Source: Oceanicella actignis (GTDB lineage: Bacteria > Pseudomonadota > Alphaproteobacteria > Rhodobacterales > Rhodobacteraceae). Taken from it: a DNA stretch of 64,000 bases. Both the position numbers and the translations under genes were made by a program. Location of the stretch: the NCBI RefSeq assembly GCF_008124525.1, contig NZ_VNHJ01000005.1, positions 165,372 to 229,371 on the forward strand, given 5' to 3'. Position 1 is the first letter of the stretch; every line of letters starts with the position of its first letter. The notes beneath the pieces are model-generated. The model saw nothing but the letters and a program-made list of their open reading frames with translations, was not told the DNA's origin and made no database searches. Shown here in pieces: positions 29,430 to 42,633 of the stretch.

Positions 29430-30461
29430 ATGAGCGATGCGAAGATCCGCACCATGGAGGAGTTCGCCGCGGTCAGCGGCATCTCGCGCCCGACTCTGTC
29501 GAAGTACTTCAACGACCCCGCCAGCGTGCGCAAATCGACCCGCGCGCGGATCGAGGCGGCGATCGAGCGCTTCGGCTATCGGCCGAACATCTATGCGCTG
29601 AACCAGAACCGCAAGCAGACCAGGAACATAGGCATTCTCGTGCCTTACCTGGCCGACCCGTTCTTCGCCGAGATGGCGCGCCATGTCGAGGCGGTGGTCA
29701 TCGCCGCGGGCTACCGGCCGATCCTGCTCAGCTCGCATGGCGACCCGGCGCAGGAGCTCGAGAACCTGGACAGCCTGCGCGACATCCGCCCCGCCGGCGT
29801 GCTGCTGGCGCCGCTGGGGCGGCGCTCGGACGCCGAGCGCGTGCGCGCCTTTTGCGAAGAGGTGACCACGGTTCTTTTCGACTGCTCGGTCGAGGGGGCG
29901 GGCGAGGCCTTCGTGGGGTCGGACAACGACCAGAGCGTGGGGCTGATCGTGGATCGGCTGTGCGACACGGGCGAGCCGCCCGCCTTTTTCGAGATGCGCG
30001 ATCCCTCGAACCCCAACGCGCTCAAGCGGCGCGAGGCTTACGCCCGCGCCATGACCCGGCGCGGGCTTGAGCCGATGTATGTGCGCGCCGAGGGAACCGG
30101 CTGGGATTTCGAGGAAGTCGGCTTTCGCGGCGGGCTCGAGGCGATCGCGCGGCGGCGCCTGCCGACGGACACGGTGCTGTGCAGCAACGACCGCCTCGCC
30201 ATCGGCTTTCTTGCGGCGGCTTACGAAAAGGGGCTGCGCGTGGGGCGCGGGCCGGGCTGCGCGCTGCGCGTCGCCGGGCATGACGACCATCCCTTCGCCC
30301 GCTACACCTGCCCGCGGCTGACCACGGTGGCGCAGGATTACGAGGCCATCGCGCGCAAGAGCGCCGAGACGCTTCTGAGCCTGATTCGCGACGATTCGCG
30401 CGCCGCTTCGCGCGAGGTCGCGCTGTTCGGCGGCCGGCTGGTCGAGCGCGCGTCGGCTTGA
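29430..30461 (+). CDS. LacI-family transcriptional repressor of the polyol operon
   Basis: A 343-residue protein. The N-terminal helix-turn-helix and hinge read MEEFAAVSGISRPTLSKYFNDPASVRKSTRARI and FGYRPN, followed by a periplasmic-binding-like ligand domain (NIGILVPYLADPFFAEM, DTVLCSNDRLAIGFL, RVAGHDDHPFARYTCPRLTTV). It sits directly upstream of the ABC transporter in the same orientation, and the same palindrome occurs before both. The effector is probably a hexitol or its oxidation product. Confidence 0.93.
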   Translation: MSDAKIRTMEEFAAVSGISRPTLSKYFNDPASVRKSTRARIEAAIERFGYRPNIYALNQNRKQTRNIGILVPYLADPFFAEMARHVEAVVIAAGYRPILLSSHGDPAQELENLDSLRDIRPAGVLLAPLGRRSDAERVRAFCEEVTTVLFDCSVEGAGEAFVGSDNDQSVGLIVDRLCDTGEPPAFFEMRDPSNPNALKRREAYARAMTRRGLEPMYVRAEGTGWDFEEVGFRGGLEAIARRRLPTDTVLCSNDRLAIGFLAAAYEKGLRVGRGPGCALRVAGHDDHPFARYTCPRLTTVAQDYEAIARKSAETLLSLIRDDSRAASREVALFGGRLVERASA

Positions 30462-30474
30462 GGCTTGATGCGCG

Positions 30475-30505
30475 TTGAAAATTTACGCGCGTAAAAATTT
30501 GCTAT
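30475..30505 (+). promoter_or_regulatory. polyol operon promoter with embedded LacI operator
   Basis: TTGAAA (30475-30480) is a good -35 element, and TTGCTA or TGCTAT at 30499-30505 is a plausible -10. The 14-bp perfect palindrome TTTACGCGCGTAAA (30482-30495) fills the spacer, so repressor bound there would block polymerase directly. Confidence 0.65.
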
Positions 30506-30562
30506 GCGCGAGGCTCCGTTTGCGCTAACCCTGATCTGCACATCCAAGCCAGGGAGGAACGG

Positions 30563-31867
30563 ATGCACCTTCAGAAAGCAGCTTGCGCGGCGGCGGCCCT
30601 GTCGCTGTTCGCGGCCGGCGGCGCGATGGCCGAAACGCTGACCATCGCCACCGTCAACAACGGCGACATGATCCGCATGCAGGGTCTGACCGACGACTTC
30701 ACGGCCAAGACGGGCCACAAGGTCGAGTGGGTCACGCTCGAGGAGAACGTGCTGCGTCAGCGCGTGACCACGGACATCTCGACCAAGGGCGGCCAGTTCG
30801 ACATCATGACCATCGGCATGTACGAGACGCCGATCTGGGCCCGCAACGGCTGGCTGGCGCCGCTGGACAACCTGTCGGCCGAATACGACGTGGACGACAT
30901 CCTGCCCGCCATCCGCAACGGCCTGTCGGTGGACGGCACGCTGTATGCCGCGCCGTTCTACGGCGAGTCCTCGATGATCATGTATCGCAAGGACCTGATG
31001 GAGGCCGCCGGCCTGACCATGCCCGAGGCCCCGAGCTGGGACTTCGTCGCCGAGGCCGCGCGCAAGATGACCGATCGCGAGAACGGCATCTACGGCATCT
31101 GCCTGCGCGGCAAGGCCGGCTGGGGCGAGAACATGGCCTTCCTGACCGCCATGTCCAACTCGTTCGGCGCGCGCTGGTTCGACATGGAGTGGCGCCCCCA
31201 GTTCGACACGCCCGAGTGGAAGCAGACGCTGACCTTCTATCTCGACCTGATGAACGAAGCCGGCCCTCCGGGCGCCTCGGCCAACGGCTTCAACGAGAAC
31301 CTGTCGCTGTTCCAGCAGGGCAAGTGCGGCATGTGGATCGACGCCACGGTGGCGGCCTCGTTCGTGACCAACCCCAAGGAGTCGACCGTGGCCGACAAGG
31401 TCGGCTTCGCGCTGGCGCCCGATGCGGGGCTGGGCAAGCGCAGCAACTGGCTCTGGGCCTGGGCGCTGGCGATCCCGACCGGCACCAAGAAGGAGGCCGC
31501 GGCGCGTCAGTTCATCGAGTGGGCCACCTCGAAGGCGTATCTCGAGCTGGTCGCGCAGAAGGAGGGCTGGCCGAACGTGCCGCCGGGCACCCGCGCCTCG
31601 CTCTACGCCAATCCCGAATACGCCAAGGCGCCCTTCGCCGAGATGACGCTCAAGAGCATCAATTCGGCCGATCCGCTGCACCCGACCGTCAAGCCGGTTC
31701 CGTATGTCGGCGTGCAGTTCGTGGCGATCCCGGAATTCGCGGGCATCGCGACCGAGGTCGGGCAGGAGTTCTCGGCCGCCCTCGCCGGGCAGCAGACCGC
31801 CGAAGAGGCGCTGGCCAAGGCGCAGGCCCTGACCGAGGACGCGATGGAGGCGGCGGGCTACCGCTGA
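30563..31867 (+). CDS. smoE: polyol ABC transporter, substrate-binding protein (SmoE-like)
   Basis: A 434-residue periplasmic binding protein with a signal peptide (about residues 1-22, ending AMA). The sequence ETLTIATVNNGDMIRMQGLT and NVLRQRVTTDISTKGGQFDIMTIGMYE closely resembles the sorbitol/mannitol binding protein SmoE of R. sphaeroides as I recall it. It delivers hexitols to the two permeases that follow. GGAGG precedes the ATG. The choice of sorbitol, mannitol or arabitol as main substrate cannot be read from sequence. Confidence 0.9.
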   Translation: MHLQKAACAAAALSLFAAGGAMAETLTIATVNNGDMIRMQGLTDDFTAKTGHKVEWVTLEENVLRQRVTTDISTKGGQFDIMTIGMYETPIWARNGWLAPLDNLSAEYDVDDILPAIRNGLSVDGTLYAAPFYGESSMIMYRKDLMEAAGLTMPEAPSWDFVAEAARKMTDRENGIYGICLRGKAGWGENMAFLTAMSNSFGARWFDMEWRPQFDTPEWKQTLTFYLDLMNEAGPPGASANGFNENLSLFQQGKCGMWIDATVAASFVTNPKESTVADKVGFALAPDAGLGKRSNWLWAWALAIPTGTKKEAAARQFIEWATSKAYLELVAQKEGWPNVPPGTRASLYANPEYAKAPFAEMTLKSINSADPLHPTVKPVPYVGVQFVAIPEFAGIATEVGQEFSAALAGQQTAEEALAKAQALTEDAMEAAGYR

Positions 31868-31977
31868 CCGCATGACATGCGCGGGGGCGGCGCGTCCGCC
31901 CCCGTCCGCGCAAGGCGCGAGATCCGCATGCGACGGATCCGCGGGCGGCCCCCCAGGGCCCCGAGGAGGACACCCCG

Positions 31978-32844
31978 ATGGCGACGCGACGCTCGCGGGC
32001 TGCGGCCCGCATGATGATGGCTCCGGCCGTTGTGCTGCTGCTTGGCTGGATGCTGGTTCCGCTGACCATGACGCTCTGGTTCTCGTTCCGGCGCTACCTG
32101 CCGATGCGGGGGGGCGACCTGGGCTGGGCCGGCTTCGACAACTACGTGCGTTTCGTCAGTTCCAGCGCCTTCTGGCCCAGCATCCAGGCCACGCTCGTGA
32201 TCGTCGGCGGCGTGCTGGCGGCGACGGTGGCGCTGGGCGTGCTGCTGGCGCTGCTGCTGGACCAGCCGATCTGGGGGCAGGGCGTGGTGCGGGTGCTGGT
32301 GATCGCGCCCTTCTTCGTCATGCCCACGGTTTCGGCGCTGGTGTGGAAGAACATGTTCATGGACCCGGTGAACGGCCTGTTCGCCCATCTGTGGCGCCTG
32401 TTCGGGGCCGAGCCGCTGGCGTGGATGAGCGAAGCCTCGCTGCCCTCGATCGTGCTGATCGTCAGCTGGCAGTGGCTGCCCTTCGCGACGCTGATCCTGC
32501 TGACCGCCATCCAGTCGCTGGACCGCGAGCAGCTCGAGGCCGCCGAGATGGACGGCGCCGGCCCTCTGTCGCGCTTCGTTCACATCATCCTGCCGCATCT
32601 GTCGCGGGCGGTGACGGTGGTGATCCTGATCCAGACGATCTTCCTGCTGTCGGTCTTCGCCGAGATCTTCGTCACGACCCAGGGCTCGTTCGGCACGCGG
32701 ACGCTGACCTACCTGATCTATCAGCGCGTGCTGGAGAGCCAGAATGTCGGGCTCGGCTCGGCGGGCGGCGTCTATGCGATCATCCTGGCCAACATCGTCG
32801 CGATCTTCCTGATGCGGATCGTCGGCAAGAACCTGGACGCCTGA
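31978..32844 (+). CDS. smoF: polyol ABC transporter permease 1 (SmoF-like)
   Basis: A 288-residue inner-membrane protein with six hydrophobic helices. The EAA loop of MalF-type permeases is present ([25 protein letters not shown]), which contacts the ATPase. AGGAGGACACC precedes the ATG. It pairs with the next gene to form the heterodimeric channel. Confidence 0.93.
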   Translation: MATRRSRAAARMMMAPAVVLLLGWMLVPLTMTLWFSFRRYLPMRGGDLGWAGFDNYVRFVSSSAFWPSIQATLVIVGGVLAATVALGVLLALLLDQPIWGQGVVRVLVIAPFFVMPTVSALVWKNMFMDPVNGLFAHLWRLFGAEPLAWMSEASLPSIVLIVSWQWLPFATLILLTAIQSLDREQLEAAEMDGAGPLSRFVHIILPHLSRAVTVVILIQTIFLLSVFAEIFVTTQGSFGTRTLTYLIYQRVLESQNVGLGSAGGVYAIILANIVAIFLMRIVGKNLDA

Positions 32845-32858
32845 GGGAGGACACGGAC

Positions 32859-33689
32859 ATGGCGCGCGAACATTCGCCCCGGCGCAAGGCTCTGCTCACC
32901 GTGGCCGCCTGGACGGCCGGGCTGCTGATCTTCTTTCCCATCCTGTGGACCATCCTGACCAGCTTCAAGACCGAGGCGCAGGCCATCGCCGATCCGCCCT
33001 TGTTCCTGAACTTCGACTGGACGCTCGAGAACTACGCGGCGGTGCAGGAGCGGTCCGACTACATGCGCTTTCTTTGGAACTCGATCGTCATCTCGGGCGC
33101 CTCGACCCTTCTGGGGGTGCTGATCGCGGTTCCGGCGGCCTGGTCCATGGCCTTCGTGCCCTCGAAGCGGACCAAGGACATCCTGCTGTGGATGCTCTCG
33201 ACCAAGATGCTGCCGGCGGTGGGGGTGCTCTACCCGATCTACCTGATCTTCATCGAGCTTGGCCTTCTGGACACGCGGGCGGGGCTGACGGTGGTGATCA
33301 TGCTCATCAACCTGCCGATCATCGTCTGGATGCTCTACACCTATTTCCGCGAGATCCCGGTCGACATCCTCGAGGCCGCGCGCATGGACGGCGCCGATCT
33401 GCGCGCCGAGATCCTCTACGTCCTCGCGCCCATGGCCCTGCCGGGCATCGCCTCGACGGTGCTGCTGAACGTCATCCTCGCCTGGAACGAGGCGTTCTGG
33501 ACGCTGAACCTGACCGCGGCGAACGCCGCGCCGCTCACCGCCTTCATCGCAAGCTATTCCAGCCCCGAAGGGCTGTTCTACGCCAAGCTCTCGGCCGCCT
33601 CGACCATGGCCATCGCGCCGATCCTGATCCTTGGCTGGTTCAGCCAGAAGCAGCTGGTGCGCGGCCTGACCTTCGGCGCCGTCAAGTAA
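32859..33689 (+). CDS. smoG: polyol ABC transporter permease 2 (SmoG-like)
   Basis: A 276-residue MalG-type permease with six hydrophobic helices and the EAA loop [28 protein letters not shown]. The C-terminus GLTFGAVK is typical of sugar permeases. It is 14 bases behind smoF with a GGGAGGACAC ribosome site. Confidence 0.93.
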   Translation: MAREHSPRRKALLTVAAWTAGLLIFFPILWTILTSFKTEAQAIADPPLFLNFDWTLENYAAVQERSDYMRFLWNSIVISGASTLLGVLIAVPAAWSMAFVPSKRTKDILLWMLSTKMLPAVGVLYPIYLIFIELGLLDTRAGLTVVIMLINLPIIVWMLYTYFREIPVDILEAARMDGADLRAEILYVLAPMALPGIASTVLLNVILAWNEAFWTLNLTAANAAPLTAFIASYSSPEGLFYAKLSAASTMAIAPILILGWFSQKQLVRGLTFGAVK

Positions 33690-33700
33690 GGGAGGAACCC

Positions 33701-34711
<1,011 letters not shown>

Positions 34712-34764
34712 CCGCCCCGCTTGCGCCCGCCGAAGAAAGGCCCGCCGACGAAAGGACCCTGAGC

Positions 34765-36258
34765 ATGAACGCGCCCGTCAAGCTGTCGCAGGCCGCCCTG
34801 CCGCATCTGCCGTCCCATGTCGGGCGTCCGCGCTACGATCGCGCGGCGCTGCGCGCGGGGATCGTGCATGTGGGGGTGGGCAATTTCCATCGCGCGCATC
34901 AGGGCTGGCATCTGCACCGCCTCATGCAGCAGGGGCTTGCGCAGGACTGGGCGGTGATCGGCGCCGGCGTGCGCCCGCAGGACGAGGCCATGCGCGCGCG
35001 CCTGTCGGCGCAGGACTGGCTGACCACGCTGATCGAGCTGCGCCCCGAGGGGCCGGCGGCCGAGGTCATCGGGCCGATGATCGGCTTCGCGCCCCCGGCC
35101 GAGGATTCGGCGCCGCTGATCGCGGCCATGTCCGACCCGGCCATCCGCATCGTCTCGCTGACGGTCACCGAGGGCGGGTATTTCGTCGATCCCGCGGGCG
35201 GCTTCGACGCCGCCCATCCCGACATCCGCCGCGACGCGGCCGACCCGGCGCGTCCGCGCACGGTCTTCGGCGCCATCGTCGCCGCCATGGCGCGCCGGCG
35301 CGCGCAGGGCGTCGCGCCGTTCACGGTGATGAGCTGCGACAACCTTCAGGGCAACGGCGCCGCCGCGCGCCGGGCGGTGACGGGGCTGGCGCGGATGAGC
35401 GACCCGGCGCTGGCCGACTGGATCGAGGGCGAGGGGGCGTTCCCGAACTCGATGGTCGACTGCATCGTGCCCGCCACCGGCCCCGACGAGCTGGCGCTGG
35501 CGCGGCGGCTGGGCGTCGAGGACGCGGCCCCCGTCACCCACGAGAACTACCGCCAGTGGGTGATCGAGGACCGTTTCTGCGCCGGCCGCCCCGAGCTCGA
35601 GCGCGTCGGCGTCATCTTTTCCGACGCGGTGCATGATTACGAGCTGCTCAAGATCCGCGTTCTGAACGCCGGCCACCAGGTTCTGGCCAATGCCGGCGAG
35701 CTGCTGGGGCTGGCCACCATCGCCGACTGCATGGCTCATCCGCTGATCGGGGCCATGTTCCGCCGGGTCGAGATGGAAGAGATCTGCCCCCACGCCCCGG
35801 ACGTGCCCGGAACCTCGGCGCAGGATTACGCGCGGCTGATCGAGCGGCGCTTCGCCAACCCGGCGATCCGCGACTCGACGCGGCGGGTGGCCCATGACGG
35901 CGCCTCGCGCCACCCCGCCTTCGTGCTGCCGATCCTGCGCGAGGCGTTGGCCGCGGGCGCTCCCGTCGAGGGGCTGAGCCTGGTCGAGGCGCTGTGGGCG
36001 CGCATGTGCGCGGGCGTGCGCGAAGACGGCTCGGCGATCGCGCCGAACGATCCCATCTGGGACCGGCTCCAGACCGCCGCGCAGGCCGCGCGCGAGCGGC
36101 CGGCGGCCTGGCTCGAGCAGCGGCGCATCTATGGCGATCTGGCCGAGGCGCCGCGCTTCGCCGAGGCCTTCGCGCGCTGGCTCGACCTGATCTGGGCGCG
36201 CGGAACGGCCGAGGCGCTGCGCATCCACGCCCAGCAAGGCGCCGCGCCCGCCGCCTGA
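34765..36258 (+). CDS. mtlK: mannitol 2-dehydrogenase (long-chain polyol dehydrogenase)
   Basis: A 497-residue NAD-dependent polyol dehydrogenase oxidising D-mannitol (and often arabitol or sorbitol) to the ketose. The Rossmann start GIVHVGVGNFHRAHQ, the central ENYRQWVIEDRFCAGRPELE with the following VIFSDAVHDYELLKIRVLNAGHQ (catalytic Lys, Asn and His region) are diagnostic. I chose ATG 34765, which has AAAGGA eight bases upstream; an earlier ATG at 34708 overlaps smoK and would add 19 unconserved residues. The fructose product feeds the convergent fructokinase/ED operon. Confidence 0.92.
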   Translation: MNAPVKLSQAALPHLPSHVGRPRYDRAALRAGIVHVGVGNFHRAHQGWHLHRLMQQGLAQDWAVIGAGVRPQDEAMRARLSAQDWLTTLIELRPEGPAAEVIGPMIGFAPPAEDSAPLIAAMSDPAIRIVSLTVTEGGYFVDPAGGFDAAHPDIRRDAADPARPRTVFGAIVAAMARRRAQGVAPFTVMSCDNLQGNGAAARRAVTGLARMSDPALADWIEGEGAFPNSMVDCIVPATGPDELALARRLGVEDAAPVTHENYRQWVIEDRFCAGRPELERVGVIFSDAVHDYELLKIRVLNAGHQVLANAGELLGLATIADCMAHPLIGAMFRRVEMEEICPHAPDVPGTSAQDYARLIERRFANPAIRDSTRRVAHDGASRHPAFVLPILREALAAGAPVEGLSLVEALWARMCAGVREDGSAIAPNDPIWDRLQTAAQAARERPAAWLEQRRIYGDLAEAPRFAEAFARWLDLIWARGTAEALRIHAQQGAAPAA

Positions 36259-36415
36259 GGCGCGGCCCGGCGCGCCGGCGCGGGCAAGCGTCCGCCGGCG
36301 CCGGGCAAGCGTCAGCGATGCCGGGCGCGCGCCGTCCTGGCGCGCGGCGGCGGGCCTTGCAAGGGCCGCAAGGTCGGCGTTGCGAGGGCCTGAAGGGGCT
36401 TGCGCCGCGGCGCCC

Positions 36416-37048
36416 TCAGCGGGCGCGCGGGCGCAGCGCGGCGGCTTCGGCAGCGAGGCGCGTGATCTGTTCCCAGTCCTCGGCCGCGATCAGCTCGGGC
36501 GGCGCGATCCACGAGCCGCCCACGCACAGAACGTTCCCCAGCGCCAGGTAATCCGGCGCGTTCGCGCGCGAAATGCCGCCCGTGGGACAGAAGCGCAGCT
36601 CGGCCAGCGGCCCGGACCAGGCGCGCAGCGCCGCGACGCCGCCATTGACCTCGGCGGGGAAGAACTTGAGCGTGCGGTAGCCGCGCTCCATCGCCGCCAT
36701 GGCCTCGGAGGGCGTCGCCACGCCCGGCAGCAGCGGCAGCCCGGCGGCGCGCGCCGCCTCGAGCAGCGCCGGCGTCGCGCCGGGCGAGACGCCGAAGCGC
36801 GCGCCGGCCGCCAGCGCCGCCTCGACATGCGCCGGCTCGGTCAGCGTGCCCGCGCCGACCACCGCGTCGGGGGCCTCTTGCGCCATGGCGCGGATGGCAT
36901 CGAGCGCGGCGGGCGTGCGCAGCGTGACCTCGAGCGCGTAAAGGCCGCCCGCGGTCAACGCCCGCGCCAGCGGCCCGGCGGTGCGCGCATCGGCGACGGT
37001 CAGCACCGGAATGACCGGCGCAAGGCGGCAGACATCTTCTGCGTTCAT
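36416..37048 (-). CDS. eda: KDPG/KHG aldolase
   Basis: A 210-residue class I aldolase that cleaves 2-keto-3-deoxy-6-phosphogluconate to pyruvate and glyceraldehyde-3-phosphate. The motifs PVIPVLTVAD, ALEVTLRTPAALDAI, VVGAGTLT, FGVSPGATPALLEAA, the Schiff-base lysine in YRTLKFFPAEVNGG and FCPTGGIS are all visible. Its ATG overlaps the pgi stop by four bases. It is the last gene of the six-gene operon. Confidence 0.96.
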   Translation of the reverse strand: MNAEDVCRLAPVIPVLTVADARTAGPLARALTAGGLYALEVTLRTPAALDAIRAMAQEAPDAVVGAGTLTEPAHVEAALAAGARFGVSPGATPALLEAARAAGLPLLPGVATPSEAMAAMERGYRTLKFFPAEVNGGVAALRAWSGPLAELRFCPTGGISRANAPDYLALGNVLCVGGSWIAPPELIAAEDWEQITRLAAEAAALRPRAR

Positions 37049-38640
37049 CGGCGCAGCTCCTTGACGATGTTGAGAAGTTCGCGCGTCGCCTGATCGGCGC
37101 CGGGCGCCTGGCCGGTGCGGATGGCCTCGATCAGGCCGCCGGCGGTCTCCTTGCCCAGCTCGACCCCCCACTGGTCGAACGAGTTCACGTTCCAGATGAC
37201 CCCCTGCACGAAGGCGCGGTGCTCGAACAGCGCGATCAGGCGGCCCAGCGCGAAGGGGTCGAGCTGCCGGTGCAGGATGGTGGTCGAGGGCCGGTCGCCC
37301 GGAAAGGTGCGGTGCGGGGCAAGGCGCGCGATGCGCTCGGGCGTCTCGCCGGCGGCGGCCATGTGCGCGGCGGCCTCGGCCTCGGTGCGGCCGAAGGCCA
37401 GCGCGCGCGCCTGCGCAAGGCAGTTGGCCAGCAGCATGTCGTGATGGCCCGGATCGGCCGCGCGGGGCAGGGCGGCGGCGATGAAGTCCACCGGAACCAC
37501 GTCGGTTCCCTGGTGCAGCAGCTGGAAGAACGAGTGCTGGGCGTTGGTCCCCGGCTCGCCCCAGATCACCGGCGAGGTCGCCATGGGGCAGGGGTCGCCT
37601 TGCAGCGTCACGCGCTTGCCGTTCGATTCCATGTCCAGCTGCTGGACATAGGCCGGAAAGCGCGCCAGCCGGTGATCGTAGGGAATGAGCGCGACCGTCG
37701 GCCAGCCCATGGCGTTGCGCCGCCACACCCCGATCAGCCCCAGCAACAGGGGCAGGTTGCGCTCGGCCGGCGCGGTCAGGAAGTGCCTGTCCATGGCCGC
37801 CGCGCCGTCGAGAAAGGCGCGAAAGCGTTGCGCGCCGATGCCGATGGCCAGCGGCAGGCCGATGGCGGACCATACCGAATAGCGCCCGCCGACCCAGTCC
37901 CAGAAGCCGAACACCCGCTCGGCCGGGATGCCGAATCGCGCGCAGGCTTCCACATTGGCCGAGGCCGCCGCCATCTGTCCCGCCGCGGAGGGGCCCAGCC
38001 AGTCGCGCGCAAGGCGCGCATTGGCCAGCGTCTCGAGCGTGCCGAAGGTCTTGGACGAGACGATGACCAGCGTGCGCGCGGGGTCGAGGTCGGCGACCGC
38101 CTCGGCGAAGTCGGCCCCGTCCACGTTCGACACGAAGCGCAGCCGCGGGCCGTCGATGTCGGGCGCCAGCGCGCGCGCCGCCATGGCCGGGCCCAGATCC
38201 GAGCCGCCGATGCCGATGTTGACGACATGCGTGAACGGGCCGCCCGCGCCCACGACGCGGCCCTGGCGCACCGCTTCGGCGAAGTCCAGAAACCGCGCCA
38301 GCGTCGCCGCGGGGTCGTCGCCGCGGGGCGCGGGGACCGAGCCGCGCAGCGCCATGTGCAGCGCCGCGCGCCCCTCGGTGACGTTGACCGGCGCGCCGGC
38401 CGCCATGGCGTCGCGGCGCGCCGCCACCCCGGCGGCGCGCGCCAGGGCGATCAGCGCCTCGAGCGCGGGGGCGTCCAGCTTCTCGCGCGAGAAGTCGATC
38501 GTCAGGTCGTCGAGCCGCGCGGACAGGCGCGAGAAGCGGTCGGGATCGGTCTCGAACAGGCGGCGCAGGGTCGTGGCGCGCAGGCGTCGGGCGTGGGCGC
38601 GGACCTCGTCCCAGGCCTTGGCGATGTCGGGCGCGGTCAA
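37045..38640 (-). CDS. pgi: glucose-6-phosphate isomerase
   Basis: A 531-residue isomerase interconverting fructose-6-phosphate and glucose-6-phosphate. The family patterns [62 protein letters not shown] (here [15 protein letters not shown]) and [14 protein letters not shown] are intact. The start codon appears to be TTG at 38640, preceded by GAAGGAG; the conserved N-terminus begins right there and no ATG fits. In this operon it links fructokinase product to zwf. Confidence 0.96.
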   Translation of the reverse strand: MTAPDIAKAWDEVRAHARRLRATTLRRLFETDPDRFSRLSARLDDLTIDFSREKLDAPALEALIALARAAGVAARRDAMAAGAPVNVTEGRAALHMALRGSVPAPRGDDPAATLARFLDFAEAVRQGRVVGAGGPFTHVVNIGIGGSDLGPAMAARALAPDIDGPRLRFVSNVDGADFAEAVADLDPARTLVIVSSKTFGTLETLANARLARDWLGPSAAGQMAAASANVEACARFGIPAERVFGFWDWVGGRYSVWSAIGLPLAIGIGAQRFRAFLDGAAAMDRHFLTAPAERNLPLLLGLIGVWRRNAMGWPTVALIPYDHRLARFPAYVQQLDMESNGKRVTLQGDPCPMATSPVIWGEPGTNAQHSFFQLLHQGTDVVPVDFIAAALPRAADPGHHDMLLANCLAQARALAFGRTEAEAAAHMAAAGETPERIARLAPHRTFPGDRPSTTILHRQLDPFALGRLIALFEHRAFVQGVIWNVNSFDQWGVELGKETAGGLIEAIRTGQAPGADQATRELLNIVKELRR

Positions 38641-38662
38641 GGCTTGTCTCCTTCGGCTTGCG

Positions 38663-40468
<1,806 letters not shown>

Positions 40469-40483
40469 GGCGACCTCCGTGGG

Positions 40484-41167
40484 TTAATCGGCGTAGTGAA
40501 CGACGGCGCCGCCCAGAACGGCCAGCACCGGCGCGGCGCGCGGATCGTCCAGCGCCAGGGCGCGTTCGAGCGCGGCGCGCTTGTCCGCGCCGGCGATGAC
40601 CAGATGGCGCTCGGGCGCGGCGGCCAGCGTCGGGGCGCTGAGCGTGACGCGCGGCTCGAGCGCGCCTTCGGGGTCGATCCGGCAAAGCGGCGGCGCGTCG
40701 GGCGCCAGCGCCGCCTCGAGCCCCCGCGCCCCGGGAAAGAGCGAGGCGGCGTGCATGTCGGCCCCCATGCCCAGAACCGCCACGTCGAGCGGCAGCGCGC
40801 GCTCGCGCAGCGCCCGCCGCGCGGCCTCGAGCGCGTCCGGCCCGTCGCCCGCGCCGCGCAGCGGCACGAAGCGCGCGGCGCGCGCGCGCCCGGCCAGGAG
40901 CGAGCCGGCGAGCATGGTCTCGTTCGCGCGGGGGTGGCCGGGCGGGGTCAGGCGCTCGTCCGTCAGGGTGACGACGACGCGCGGCCAGTCCAGCTCGGCC
41001 TCGCCCAGCCGGGTCAGCATCTCGCGCGGGGTCTCGCCGCCGGGCACGGCGATGCGCGCGACGCCCCGCGCGGCGATGGCCCGGCGCAGCGCCTCGGCCA
41101 GCGCGTCGGCCAGCGCGCGGGCCATCTGCGGGCGCGAGGGGTGGGCGATGACGCGCGGGGCCTTCAT
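40484..41167 (-). CDS. pgl: 6-phosphogluconolactonase
   Basis: A 227-residue DevB-type lactonase hydrolysing 6-phosphogluconolactone. It shows VPGGETPREMLTRL, VTLTDERLTPPGHPRANETM (the active-site DER-x-VP region of the family), DVAVLGMGADMHAASLFPG and VTLSAPTL. Its ATG overlaps the zwf stop by four bases, as in many zwf-pgl pairs. Confidence 0.94.
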   Translation of the reverse strand: MKAPRVIAHPSRPQMARALADALAEALRRAIAARGVARIAVPGGETPREMLTRLGEAELDWPRVVVTLTDERLTPPGHPRANETMLAGSLLAGRARAARFVPLRGAGDGPDALEAARRALRERALPLDVAVLGMGADMHAASLFPGARGLEAALAPDAPPLCRIDPEGALEPRVTLSAPTLAAAPERHLVIAGADKRAALERALALDDPRAAPVLAVLGGAVVHYAD

Positions 41168-42633
41168 GCCGAAATCTCGCGCCAGCGGCGGCCGTCGCGA
41201 TGCATCAGCATCAGCGCGTCCTCGGGGCCGGACGAGCCGGGGTCGTAAAGGGCGGGGCGCTCGCCGCGCTCTTCCCAGGCGGCGATGATGGGATCGACCC
41301 AGCGCCAGGCGGCCTCGACCTCGTCGCCGCGCATGAACAGGGTCTGGTCGCCGCGGATCACGTCCATCACCAGGCGCTCGTAGGCGTCGGGCATGCGCAG
41401 CCCGCCGCCGCCCAGCTGCTCGGCGAAGGTCATGTCCAGCTCGGCCGGGGTCAGGCGCATGCCGCCGGGGCCGGGGTCCTTGACGGTCATGGACAGGGTG
41501 ATGCCCTCGTCCGGCTGCAGGCGGATGGCCAGCACGTTGGCGCCCGCGCGCCCGCCCGCGCCGGCGAAGATCGAGTGGGGCGGATCCTTGAAGGCGACGG
41601 CGATCTCGGACATGCGCGCGCGCAGCCGCTTGCCGGTGCGCAGGTAGAAGGGCACGCCCGACCAGCGCCAGTTCTCGACATGGGCGCGCAGGGCGACGAA
41701 GCTTTCGGTGCGCGTGTCCGCATCGCCCACATCGTCGGCGTAGGAGGCGACGCCCGGCCCCGCGCCGTATTGCCCGCGCACCACGTCGCGCGCGGCGTCG
41801 ACGGGGGCGAGGGCGCGCAGGACCTTGAGCTTCTCGTCGCGCACGTCGTCGGGGCGCAGGCGGGCAGGAGGCTCCATCGCCGTCAGGCACAGCAGCTGAA
41901 GCAGGTGGTTCTGGACCATGTCGCGCATGGCGCCGACGCCGTCGTAATAGGGCCCGCGCCCGCCCACGCCCACGGTTTCGGCCACGGTGATCTGCACGTG
42001 ATCGACGTGGTGGGCGTTCCAGAGCGGCTCGAACAGCGCGTTGGCGAAGCGCAGCGCCATCAGGTTCTGGACGGTTTCCTTGCCCAGGTAATGGTCGATG
42101 CGGTAGATGCGCCCCTCGTCGAAATGGCGCGCAAGGCTCTGGTTCAGCGCCCGGGCCGAGGGCAGGTCGTGGCCGAAGGGCTTTTCGACCACGATGCGGC
42201 CATGCGCGCCGGCAAGGCCGGCGGCGGCGATGCGCTCGGCGATGACGCCGAAGAAGCGCGGCGCCACCGACAGGTAGAAGGCGCGCGGCCGCTCGGGGTC
42301 GGGCGCGCCGAGCGTGTCGGCCAGGGCTTGCCAGTCGTCGTCCTTCGTGACGTCGAGGGGAACGTAGTCGAGCGTGGCCAGAAAGCGCCGGCGCGAGTCG
42401 GGGTCGAGATCGGCGGGAGCCACGAATTCGTCCAGCGCCTCGGCGGCCAGGCGGCGGAAGCCCTCGGCGTCCATCTGCGCGCGGGCCGCGCCGATGACGC
42501 GCGCCTCAATGGGCATCTGGCCGTCATGCAGGCGGTGATACAGGGCCGGCAGCAGCTTGCGCCGGGCCAGGTCGCCGGTTGCGCCGAAGACGACAAGATC
42601 GAACGGGGCGACGGGAACGACGCGCGCGACCAT
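41164..42633 (-). CDS. zwf: glucose-6-phosphate 1-dehydrogenase
   Basis: A 489-residue NAD(P)-dependent enzyme, the entry step of the ED and pentose phosphate pathways. The cofactor motif FGATGDLARRKL, the conserved EKPFGHDL, the catalytic RIDHYLGKE and the FYLRTGKRL region are all present. The start ATG overlaps the fructokinase stop by one base within ATGA. The frame is open far upstream by chance. Confidence 0.97.
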   Translation of the reverse strand: MVARVVPVAPFDLVVFGATGDLARRKLLPALYHRLHDGQMPIEARVIGAARAQMDAEGFRRLAAEALDEFVAPADLDPDSRRRFLATLDYVPLDVTKDDDWQALADTLGAPDPERPRAFYLSVAPRFFGVIAERIAAAGLAGAHGRIVVEKPFGHDLPSARALNQSLARHFDEGRIYRIDHYLGKETVQNLMALRFANALFEPLWNAHHVDHVQITVAETVGVGGRGPYYDGVGAMRDMVQNHLLQLLCLTAMEPPARLRPDDVRDEKLKVLRALAPVDAARDVVRGQYGAGPGVASYADDVGDADTRTESFVALRAHVENWRWSGVPFYLRTGKRLRARMSEIAVAFKDPPHSIFAGAGGRAGANVLAIRLQPDEGITLSMTVKDPGPGGMRLTPAELDMTFAEQLGGGGLRMPDAYERLVMDVIRGDQTLFMRGDEVEAAWRWVDPIIAAWEERGERPALYDPGSSGPEDALMLMHRDGRRWREISA

